This document shows, in pieces, positions 1 through 7,148 of a DNA stretch of 64,000 nucleotides (its first letter is position 1; each line of letters opens with the position of its first letter). A model generated the notes under the pieces. That model ran no database searches, had not been told where the DNA came from, and worked only from the letters and a program-made list of their open reading frames with translations. This DNA comes from Fictibacillus norfolkensis (lineage in GTDB: Bacteria; Bacillota; Bacilli; Bacillales; Fictibacillaceae), in assembly GCF_014836645.1 (NCBI RefSeq), contig NZ_JACSQM010000002.1:434001-498000 (forward strand). The letters run 5' to 3'. Made by a program: the position numbers and the translations under genes.

Positions 1-1272
1 GTGATCTAGCGTTACGTCAATCATCTTCTGAATGATTTTCTCTGTTTTTCTTATCTCTTTTTCAGAACGGCCTTGATTGATCAATAGCACAAGAGCAAAC
101 ATATCATCCTTCGCATAAGACAACACGGCATCCTCATCATGCCCGACGTACCGAATCGTAATATTTAATAGGTTCAGATCCTCTTTTTCTAACACCTTTC
201 TCAAATCGTCAATATAAGAAGCAAACTCATCAACAGGTACAAAATATTCTTGCAGTACTTCTGTTCGATTGGCGTTTTCATATTCCATGAACGTACTATC
301 TGATCTCATTACATTATTTCTTGATTGGTAGCTGCCATTGCTATTTTGAAAGTGTTTCTTTTGAGTCTCCCAAAATACATCTTTTCCCCAATTACTATAA
401 CGAGACATGCCTAACATAAACTTTGGAAGTGCGACTTTTTCTTCTTCATTTAACGTTGAGAATCTAGTTAACTTCTTTTGATTATCTGCTAATATATAGT
501 CCGTTACATACATTTCTTTTAAAAAGGTCTTAGGTGCTACAGATAAGCGAGCAAGGTGCATCTTAACCTTCTCATCGCTCTTAACTCTCTTCTTAAAATG
601 CTCTTCGTATGCTTTGTAATCCATTGTGGATATGCGTTGTTCATACAGTTCATCCTCAGCCAATTGCAATGTGACATCGAGTATGACACCAAAAAGACCG
701 TAACCGCCTATTACATATGAAAAATATTCACTGTTCTCATCACGACTCACAGAAATAATCTCTCCATCTGGTTTTAACAAGCGAAAAGAATCTACAGTAT
801 CGATCAGAGAACCATATCTGATATCCCGTCCGTGAACGTTAACACTAAGGGCGCCACCAACAGTAAATATATTTTGTGACTGCATAACTTGAATGGATAG
901 ACCGTATGGATTAATCTTCTTCTGAATATCAGCCCACGTTACACCACTTTGAACCGTTATCGTTTTTTCTTTTGGGTTGAAGTCCAGGATCTCGTTATAA
1001 CTTTTCATATCAAGCAGCGTTCCATTTGGATAGACTGTATGCCCACCCTGACTATGTTGCATCCCAGCAATTGAGATCGTCTTTTCTTTTCTCACCCAAT
1101 TCTGAAGCTCCTCAGTAGATTGCATGCTCTTGACTTCTTTCATCCTTGTGGGCAAAAGCTTTCCCGCATCTTCTATGACGACTGTTTTCTGTTGAAGTGA
1201 ATGGATAGAGGTACTCGTATAAAAAGCGATCCCATATAATGAGATTCCAATTAACAGATATTTTCCTTTCAT
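1..1272 (-). CDS. FAD-binding oxidoreductase, 3' end outside window
   Basis: The frame is open from an ATG at 1272 to the window edge, so about 424 residues are visible and the C-terminus is missing. A hydrophobic segment at residues 4-20 suggests a signal peptide or membrane anchor. The p-cresol methylhydroxylase-type FAD fold follows: an FAD loop reading GMQHSQGGH, then VGGALSVNVHGRD and YVIGGYGLFGVI, which are typical of FAD_binding_4 enzymes such as aldonolactone oxidases and DprE1-like proteins. The substrate cannot be deduced. It stands alone, divergent from the small gene at 1472. An interrupted inverted repeat GTGTAA-TT-TTACAC at 1295-1308 lies 23 bases upstream of the start and could be an operator. 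Confidence 0.85.
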   Translation of the reverse strand, partial: MKGKYLLIGISLYGIAFYTSTSIHSLQQKTVVIEDAGKLLPTRMKEVKSMQSTEELQNWVRKEKTISIAGMQHSQGGHTVYPNGTLLDMKSYNEILDFNPKEKTITVQSGVTWADIQKKINPYGLSIQVMQSQNIFTVGGALSVNVHGRDIRYGSLIDTVDSFRLLKPDGEIISVSRDENSEYFSYVIGGYGLFGVILDVTLQLAEDELYEQRISTMDYKAYEEHFKKRVKSDEKVKMHLARLSVAPKTFLKEMYVTDYILADNQKKLTRFSTLNEEEKVALPKFMLGMSRYSNWGKDVFWETQKKHFQNSNGSYQSRNNVMRSDSTFMEYENANRTEVLQEYFVPVDEFASYIDDLRKVLEKEDLNLLNITIRYVGHDEDAVLSYAKDDMFALVLLINQGRSEKEIRKTEKIIQKMIDVTLDH

Positions 1273-1471
1273 TACTTCACCTCTTTTTATAAAAGTGTAA
1301 TTTTACACATTTATTATAAAATGAAACATACTAGAATGACAATATGTTTTTAAAGAAGTCCTTTTGGTTTTTTTAAAAGAAAAGAATTTAGACGCTTCTT
1401 CATCATAAAAATGGTGATTCGTACAAGCACTCTTTCAAGCATTTCATATAGTAATAGTGGGGGTGATACGA

Positions 1472-1732
1472 TTGGGTAAAAAAAGAAAAGAACTATTAGA
1501 AGCATTGAATTCTCTAGGTGCGAACGGCACAGAGACAGAAGCTGAAGTGACTACTGAAAACGGTGCTGAAGGTGGTACTGTTGAAACTTTACGCTCTCTT
1601 TTAGGTGATGGTCTAAAACGTAAGAAATCTAAGAAAGTTCCTGCTGTAAAGTCTAAAAAGTCTTCAAAGAAATGCAAGAAATCTAATGGAAATGTTCCTT
1701 GTGAAACTGCTCCTGACAGATGTTGGGAATAA
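1472..1732 (+). CDS. small lysine/cysteine-rich protein of unknown function
   Basis: Encodes 86 residues if translation starts at the TTG at 1472, which sits at good distance from the strong site GGGGGTGAT (1459-1467). A GTG at 1457 in the same frame overlaps that site and is unlikely. The N-terminal half is acidic and Gly/Thr/Glu-rich. The C-terminal part is a basic stretch of repeated Lys-Ser-Lys units with three cysteines near the end (KKCKKS, VPCETAPDRCWE). Lys/Ser-rich tails of this kind occur in spore coat-associated proteins of bacilli, but that is only an analogy. A strong terminator follows directly. Confidence 0.6.
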   Translation: MGKKRKELLEALNSLGANGTETEAEVTTENGAEGGTVETLRSLLGDGLKRKKSKKVPAVKSKKSSKKCKKSNGNVPCETAPDRCWE

Positions 1733-1741
1733 TCTAGATAT

Positions 1742-1772
1742 AAAAAAGCTCCCTCGCATAAGGGAGCTTTTT
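1742..1772. terminator. bidirectional rho-independent terminator
   Basis: AAAAAAGCTCCCT pairs with AGGGAGCTTTTT around a short loop. It has A- and T-runs on opposite sides, so it can serve both the small gene to its left and the amidohydrolase ending at 1786. Confidence 0.9.
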
Positions 1773-1785
1773 CATGAGCGTACTC

Positions 1786-2982
1786 TTAACTCAAAACTTT
1801 TGTTGAAACTTTTTGTTTTAAATACGTAAGCGTTGCAGCTCCTAATAGACTGGCTGCAATCAATAAAGCATCTTCATTGATCTTGAACTTCGGATGGTGA
1901 TGCGGAAATACTTCTTCCCACGAATCATCAAGAGCTCCTGTGAAAAAGAACGTGCCTGGCACTCGCTCTAAGTAGTAGGAGTAATCTTCTCCCCCCATCT
2001 GCGGTTCAATTTCTTCAAGTTCGATAACTCCTGGAACTTTTCTTGCTACATCCACTACAAACTCTGTATCGTCTTTATGGTTTACTACTGCCGGATATCC
2101 ACGTTTGAATACATATTCATAGGAAGCATCTGATGCAAGACATGTACCTTTTGCAATGCGGTCGATCTCTTGCTCGATGGCAACTCGTACTTCTTCCTTA
2201 AATGTTCGAACTGTTCCTGTTAGCTTTGCTGTATCTGCAATAACGTTGAATGCATTCTTCGCTTCAAACGCACCTACCGATACAACTGCTGCATCTAGTG
2301 GATTAACTCTGCGGCTCACGATTTGCTGTAGGTTTGACACAAGCTGCGCTCCAATAACAATGCTGTCTTTTGTTTTATGAGGCTGAGCACCATGACCACC
2401 TTTACCTTGTACTTTGATTGTGAACGAATCGGCAGCAGCCATGACGGGACCTGTTCGATAACCAATCGTTCCTGTTGGCATCGTTGCCCAGAGATGTGTT
2501 CCGTAGATTACGTCCACACCATCAAGACAGCCATCTTCGATCATCGCAATAGCTCCACCAGGGGCGAGTTCCTCGGCATGTTGATGGATAAATACGATCG
2601 TCCCTTCCACTTCGTCCTTCAGTTCTGTTAGAACTTTTGCAAGTACGAGTAGCGATGCTGTGTGACCGTCATGCCCGCATGCATGCATAACACCAGGTAC
2701 TTTGGATTTGTATGGAGAATCATTTTCTTCCTGAATCGGAAGCGCATCAAAATCTGCTCGAAGTGCCACTGTTTTACCAGGCTTTCCACCCTTTAACTTT
2801 GCGACAACACCTCGCCCACCGACTCCCGTTCGAACCTCTAAACCTAACGCCTCATGATACGTTGCAATAAAAGCTGGTGTTTCAACTTCTTCAAATGACA
2901 GTTCAGGATTTTGGTGAAGATGTCTGCGAATCTCCACCATTTCATCTTGATAGTTTGCCAAACGGCTAAATAATTGTTCCAT
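1786..2982 (-). CDS. M20 family metallopeptidase / amidohydrolase
   Basis: A 398-residue cytoplasmic hydrolase of the M20D (aminoacylase/carboxypeptidase) family, which cleaves N-acyl or amide bonds of amino-acid derivatives. Visible motifs are RADFDALP (75-82), the metal-binding ACGHDGHTAS (C102, H104), HQHAEE (E137/E138), GTHLW (H163) and the C-terminal GGEDYSYY. Full family length. The start is 22 bases after the stop of an AbgT-type transporter, so the two form an operon. AbgT partners usually include an AbgA/AbgB-type hydrolase that splits p-aminobenzoyl-glutamate, so that or a related amide is the most likely substrate. Other M20D substrates such as acetyl-amino acids or peptides cannot be excluded. 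Confidence 0.9.
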   Translation of the reverse strand: MEQLFSRLANYQDEMVEIRRHLHQNPELSFEEVETPAFIATYHEALGLEVRTGVGGRGVVAKLKGGKPGKTVALRADFDALPIQEENDSPYKSKVPGVMHACGHDGHTASLLVLAKVLTELKDEVEGTIVFIHQHAEELAPGGAIAMIEDGCLDGVDVIYGTHLWATMPTGTIGYRTGPVMAAADSFTIKVQGKGGHGAQPHKTKDSIVIGAQLVSNLQQIVSRRVNPLDAAVVSVGAFEAKNAFNVIADTAKLTGTVRTFKEEVRVAIEQEIDRIAKGTCLASDASYEYVFKRGYPAVVNHKDDTEFVVDVARKVPGVIELEEIEPQMGGEDYSYYLERVPGTFFFTGALDDSWEEVFPHHHPKFKINEDALLIAASLLGAATLTYLKQKVSTKVLS

Positions 2983-3004
2983 TCCTGTTCACTCCTCTTA
3001 TTAT

Positions 3005-4573
3005 CTACATTTTTATATATTCGCCAGGTCCTAGTGGAAGTCCTAGCACATACCAGATAGCAAATAAAATACACCAAAAAATCGTATAAGCGATCGTATA
3101 AGGAAGCAATGAGGATATTAAGGTTCCCATCCCCATACTCTTATCAAACTTTTTCGCAAAAGTTAGCAGAATAGCGAAGTAGGCAAGCATCGGAGTGATC
3201 GTATTCGTGATCGAGTCCCCGATCCGATAGGCCATTTGTGTAAATGCTGGACTATAATCTAAAGCCATGAACATCGGAACGAATACAGGTCCTAAAATAG
3301 CCCATTTTGCTGATGAACTAGCGATGAGTAAGTTTACTAGCGCTGTGAAAAGAATGAATGCGATCAATAATGGAAGTCCTGTAAATCCTGAATCCTTTAA
3401 AAAGTCAGCACCTGTTATCGCGATGATCGAACCTAAGTTACTCCAACTAAAATAAGCGATCATCTGGGCTGCAATAAAAGCAAGCACGATATAGTACCCC
3501 ATACCGCTCATCGCTTTTGTTAAATGTTCAGCTACGTCTTTATCGTTTTTTAAGACCTTAGATCCAAATCCATAAGCGATTGCTGGAATAAAGAAGAAAA
3601 GAAGCATGATTGGAACCAAGGAATCCATAAACGGAGAATCAATAAGCTCACCTGTTTTCGCATGACGAAGCATAGCGCCTTTTGGAACGGTCACAAGTAG
3701 AATGATAGTTGTATAGATGAAAAGAGAGATCGTTGCCCACTTTAATCCTCTTCTCTCTTCAGAAGTTAGAGCTTGTTTCTTCACTTCAAGATCATCAGGA
3801 ACTTGGTATTCTCCGAGACGGGGTTCTACAATCTTTGTCGTTACCCAAACGGCTACTGGTAATAACACAAAGGTTGAGGCCAGCATGAAGTAGTAATTCA
3901 TAGCAGGATTTGCTGTATACGTTTTGTCTTGAAGATGAGCTGCTGACTCTGTGAAACCAGCAAGCATTACGTCGAGCATACTAATAATGATATTTGCACT
4001 AAATCCGCCAGCAACTGCTGCATAAGCTGCTGCAAGGCCAGCAATTGGATGACGGCCAAGAGTGAGAAACACCATTGCTGCTACGGGAGGAAGGACGATT
4101 AAAGCAGCATCAGCAGCTGCGTTTCCTACGATTCCAATAAAGATGATAATCGGTAGAATAAGTGCTTTTGGTGAGGCTAACACGACTCTTCGCATAAATG
4201 CCGATATCAACCCTGTTGATTCAGCCAGACCTACGCCTAGCATAACAACGAGCACGAGACCGAGTGGGGGGAAGTTCACAAAGTTACTGACAAGTTCACT
4301 CAGCATTCGTATAATTCCTTCTTCGTTCAGAAGATTGACTGCTGTAATTTTTTCATTATTGGCCGGATTCACAGCACTCCATCCTGCTACTCCTGCTATG
4401 AATGAACCTAGTAAGATAACGGCCGTGATGATAACAAACAAAGTAAGAACATCCGGAAGTTTATTTCCGTTCTTCTCTACCCAGTCCAACGCTTTATGAA
4501 AAAAATTCTTTTTGCTGTTACCTGGATCTGGTGAATTTGGTGAAGGTACTGCTTTTAATGCTGAACGTGCCAT
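3005..4573 (-). CDS. AbgT family transporter
   Basis: A 522-residue polytopic membrane protein of the AbgT family (p-aminobenzoyl-glutamate importer; other members export sulfonamides). The ATG at 4573 is chosen because AGGGAGGAT precedes it; the upstream in-frame ATG at 4621 has no ribosome site. After a hydrophilic N-terminus come many hydrophobic helices. Family signatures include GVGLAESTGLISAFMRR, the IVGNAAADAALIVLPP loop and, near the C-terminus, YRIGDSITNTITPML. It is the first gene of an operon with the M20 amidohydrolase, which points to uptake and intracellular hydrolysis of an acyl- or aryl-amino acid. Confidence 0.9.
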   Translation of the reverse strand: MARSALKAVPSPNSPDPGNSKKNFFHKALDWVEKNGNKLPDVLTLFVIITAVILLGSFIAGVAGWSAVNPANNEKITAVNLLNEEGIIRMLSELVSNFVNFPPLGLVLVVMLGVGLAESTGLISAFMRRVVLASPKALILPIIIFIGIVGNAAADAALIVLPPVAAMVFLTLGRHPIAGLAAAYAAVAGGFSANIIISMLDVMLAGFTESAAHLQDKTYTANPAMNYYFMLASTFVLLPVAVWVTTKIVEPRLGEYQVPDDLEVKKQALTSEERRGLKWATISLFIYTTIILLVTVPKGAMLRHAKTGELIDSPFMDSLVPIMLLFFFIPAIAYGFGSKVLKNDKDVAEHLTKAMSGMGYYIVLAFIAAQMIAYFSWSNLGSIIAITGADFLKDSGFTGLPLLIAFILFTALVNLLIASSSAKWAILGPVFVPMFMALDYSPAFTQMAYRIGDSITNTITPMLAYFAILLTFAKKFDKSMGMGTLISSLLPYTIAYTIFWCILFAIWYVLGLPLGPGEYIKM

Positions 4574-4839
4574 GGATATCCTCCCTTTGTTATGAATTTT
4601 CAGAAATATAAATTTCTTCACATTCTACCGTCTCTATCATTCGGTTACAAGGGGTCATTTAGAACGCTACTTTTGTACTAGATAAGTTCTCACATAAGGC
4701 ATTAGGAAGATGTAAGGGCTTTCCTTAGCGGCATATTCTTTCACTACCAAATTTACTAGATTCCATACTTTCGCTATAATGAATACATTATTTTGCTTTT
4801 GAACATCGATTTTCAGATAAAGATAAGGGAGAGAACACC
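4574..4839. other. intergenic region between divergent genes
   Basis: 266 bases between the AbgT gene and a methyltransferase gene. It must hold both promoters, but I see no convincing paired -35/-10, operator or stem-loop. Confidence 0.4.
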
Positions 4840-5481
4840 ATGGATCTTTTATTAAAAGAAAGTCTGAAAGCAAGCTACAACGAGCAAGCAGATTCACGGG
4901 ATCAATCAGAGATTCAGAGTTGGAAAACCGACGAACTAAACACTTTTATTGCGGCTCTTACATCTCATTCAAAGAATCACCAACCTACCGTTCTTGATAT
5001 TGGAGCAGGATCAGGTCAGCACGGAAAATACTTATCTCAACATCACATGGATGTGACGTGTATTGATCTCTCTCCTAACATGGTAGAAACGTGCCGGGCA
5101 AAAGGTTTAAAAGCAGAAATGATGGATTACTACACACTACATTTTGATGCTGAATCTTTTGATGCAGTATGGGCGATGAATACGCTTCTTCACGTTCCTA
5201 AGGTCAGCCTGCCTGCTGTTCTTAAAAACATTCATACCGTTCTCGCTCAAGATGGACTGTTTTACATGGGTGTTTATGGAGGGAAAGATTCTGAGGGCGT
5301 GTGGCAAGAAGACTCGTATATTCCGAAGCGGTTCTTCTCGTTTTATACAGATGAAGATTTACTTGAAGTGGTAGCTCCTCTATTCGATGTACTGGATTTC
5401 CACATTGTTTCAGAAGCTGGACGAGGTATCGGTATGAACTTTCAATCCTTGCTTTTACGTAAGAAAGTGATCGTAGATTAA
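4840..5481 (+). CDS. class I SAM-dependent methyltransferase
   Basis: 213 residues with a Rossmann-type methyltransferase fold. Motif I is VLDIGAGSGQHGKYL (about residues 51-65), followed by CIDLSPNMVE and the motif IV region FDAVWAMNTLLHV. The ATG at 4840 is preceded by AAGGGAGAG. The target is not recognisable; small-molecule methyltransferases of this type are numerous in bacilli. It is monocistronic and ends before a shared terminator. Confidence 0.85.
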   Translation: MDLLLKESLKASYNEQADSRDQSEIQSWKTDELNTFIAALTSHSKNHQPTVLDIGAGSGQHGKYLSQHHMDVTCIDLSPNMVETCRAKGLKAEMMDYYTLHFDAESFDAVWAMNTLLHVPKVSLPAVLKNIHTVLAQDGLFYMGVYGGKDSEGVWQEDSYIPKRFFSFYTDEDLLEVVAPLFDVLDFHIVSEAGRGIGMNFQSLLLRKKVIVD

Positions 5482-5571
5482 TTACAGTGTTGCTTAGAAA
5501 GATCGTTTGCTTGGTTAAGTGGATTAAAGCGCAAGGTGGAAGAAGAATGCTAACTGATCGTTCGTTCAAAT

Positions 5572-5601
5572 AAAAAAAGCTCCTCTGTTTGAGGGGCTTT
5601 T
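5572..5601. terminator. terminator between convergent genes
   Basis: AAAAGCTCCTC and GAGGGGCTTTT form a stem with one G-U pair and T-runs on both strands. It overlaps the stop codon of the acetyltransferase on the minus strand. Confidence 0.85.
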
Positions 5602-6121
5602 AAATTTCTCGCATATATCGAAAGGACACGTGTTTTTTGCTTCCTTCACTCCTTTTTTCTGACTGTTTGACAAACCCCTTTGCTTCGTAAAAAGGTATGG
5701 CTTTTTCGTTACCTTTTTGTGCGGATAGCCATTGTTCTTTAATACCTATATTCTTCTGATAGTCTGTGTAATAGTTCAACAGTTTTGACCCAATCCCTCT
5801 GTTTCTCTTGTTCGGATCCATGTAGAACACAAAGTTCTCACCTCTTTGCTCACTAATCGTCCCACCGCCGATCGCACCTACCACTTCTCCATTTTCTTTC
5901 GCCACAAAGTATCCGTGCCAGCTTTCATTGAACTCAGTTACTTCGTTTAGTATTCTGTCTTCGTTATAATACTCTTTAATCACATCATTTACATACTTCT
6001 CATCTTCTAAATACCCATATGTTGCCCGCCAACCTTCAGAGCAAACTCGGGCTATTCCTTTAACTTCTTCGGGACCCGCTTTCTTGAACGTTAAACCTTC
6101 TGATACTACGATTTTAACCAT
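5600..6121 (-). CDS. GNAT family N-acetyltransferase
   Basis: 173 residues from the ATG at 6121, chosen over the ATG ten codons upstream because AGAGGGGTG lies at the right distance. The acetyl-CoA fold shows GYFVAKENGEVVGAIGGG, the beta-4/beta-5 region FYMDPNKRNRGIGSKLL (the R/Q-x-x-G-x-G/A loop is RNRGIGS) and the C-terminal AIPFYEAKGF. The acceptor is unknown. It is convergent with the upstream methyltransferase gene and divergent from the next one. Confidence 0.9.
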   Translation of the reverse strand: MVKIVVSEGLTFKKAGPEEVKGIARVCSEGWRATYGYLEDEKYVNDVIKEYYNEDRILNEVTEFNESWHGYFVAKENGEVVGAIGGGTISEQRGENFVFYMDPNKRNRGIGSKLLNYYTDYQKNIGIKEQWLSAQKGNEKAIPFYEAKGFVKQSEKRSEGSKKHVSFRYMREI

Positions 6122-6239
6122 TTTTTCACCCCTCTTTTTCCTTCTAAACACCCCTATTATAGCCCATTTTTGGTAAAATAGAGGTATTACAGCTCAGTCA
6201 GTCATAGCTCATTTTAAAATGAGAAAGGCGGATGGTCAT

Positions 6240-6935
6240 TTGACAAGTTTGATTACAAAAAATGAAGATGTTTTTAACATGCTAGATTCTCTTTTACGTG
6301 ATGAGGGAGCGTTCTGGAACTCTTTTTATGAAGACAGAAAAAAGAAAGTTCCTTTTTTTGTGGACGCACCCGATGAAAATCTCGTGGAATATATCGAACG
6401 TGGTCTGCTTAAGCCTGGCCGTGTGTTAGAACTTGGGTGTGGTCCTGGCCGAAATGCGATCTTCTTAGCGCAGTGTGGGTTTGAAGTAGATGCTGTTGAC
6501 CTCTCTAGCGAAGGGCTGGAATGGGCTCGAGAACGCGCTATGGAGAAAGGCGTCGATGTGAAATTTATACAAGGAAGTATCTTTGAGATGGATCTACCTC
6601 ACAAGGAGTATGATCTTATTTATGATTCTGGTTGTTTTCATCATGTGCCTCCTCATCGCCGTGTGAGTTATTTACATCTTTTAAACAACTGTTTAAAAGT
6701 TGGCGGGCATTTTGCTATAACGTGTTTTGATGCTGTCGGCATGGGGCTCGATATTCCTGATATGGACGTGTACAAAGGCCGCTCGATGCAAGGAGGATTA
6801 GGTTACACGTTTGAGCGGATGCGGGAGGTTTTCTCTGACTTTGAAGAGGTTGAGTTACGAAAGATGAATGAAATCTCACAACCAGCAGATACTTTCGGTT
6901 TGCCATTTTTAAATGCAGGTTTGTTTAGAAAATAA
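6240..6935 (+). CDS. class I SAM-dependent methyltransferase
   Basis: 231 residues if it starts at the TTG at 6240, which has AAAGGCGG about 9 bases upstream. An ATG at 6219 in the same frame lacks a ribosome site but cannot be ruled out. The N-terminal module MLDSLLRDEGAFWNSFYEDR precedes motif I, VLELGCGPGRNAIFLA, then AVDLSSEGLEWA and YDLIYDSGCFHHVPPHRR. Overall it resembles a common Bacillus methyltransferase family (TehB/thiopurine-like). The substrate is unknown. Confidence 0.85.
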   Translation: MTSLITKNEDVFNMLDSLLRDEGAFWNSFYEDRKKKVPFFVDAPDENLVEYIERGLLKPGRVLELGCGPGRNAIFLAQCGFEVDAVDLSSEGLEWARERAMEKGVDVKFIQGSIFEMDLPHKEYDLIYDSGCFHHVPPHRRVSYLHLLNNCLKVGGHFAITCFDAVGMGLDIPDMDVYKGRSMQGGLGYTFERMREVFSDFEEVELRKMNEISQPADTFGLPFLNAGLFRK

Positions 6936-6940
6936 ATGAT

Positions 6941-6973
6941 AAACACTTGGAGTCTCATCTCCAAGTGTTTTTT
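6941..6973 (+). terminator. rho-independent terminator
   Basis: AAACACTTGGAG pairs perfectly with CTCCAAGTGTTT across a 6-base loop, followed by a T-run. It lies 5 bases after the methyltransferase stop. Confidence 0.92.
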
Positions 6974-7010
6974 AATGGCTTAAAATGTGTGTGAAGATTG
7001 CTTGTGGCTC

Positions 7011-7130
7011 GTTTATAGGCCCTAGTTTTTAATTTATGGGCCTTCAGAAAATTTTATGGGCCTTCAAATCTATTTATGGGTCTTCAAATCATTTTATAGG
7101 CCTTCAAAATCTTTTATAGGCTTTTCGACA
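7011..7130. repeat. 20-nt-period tandem array 1 (six degenerate units)
   Basis: Units share the core TTTATGGGCCTTCA (variants ATAGG and GGTCT). The AT of TTTAT falls at 7015, 7036, 7056, 7076, 7096 and 7116, so the spacing is 20 bases after a first step of 21. The array fills the gap between convergent genes, after the methyltransferase terminator. No protein or RNA function is evident. Confidence 0.85.
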
Positions 7131-7148
7131 AAACACACTCAACACTAC

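Noticed and set aside
4574..4621. N-terminal extension of the AbgT protein from the ATG at 4621
   Set aside because: There is no ribosome site upstream of 4621, while AGGGAGGAT precedes the ATG at 4573.
7011..7130. CRISPR array
   Set aside because: The 20-base units are contiguous and degenerate, without constant repeats alternating with unique spacers, and no cas genes are present.
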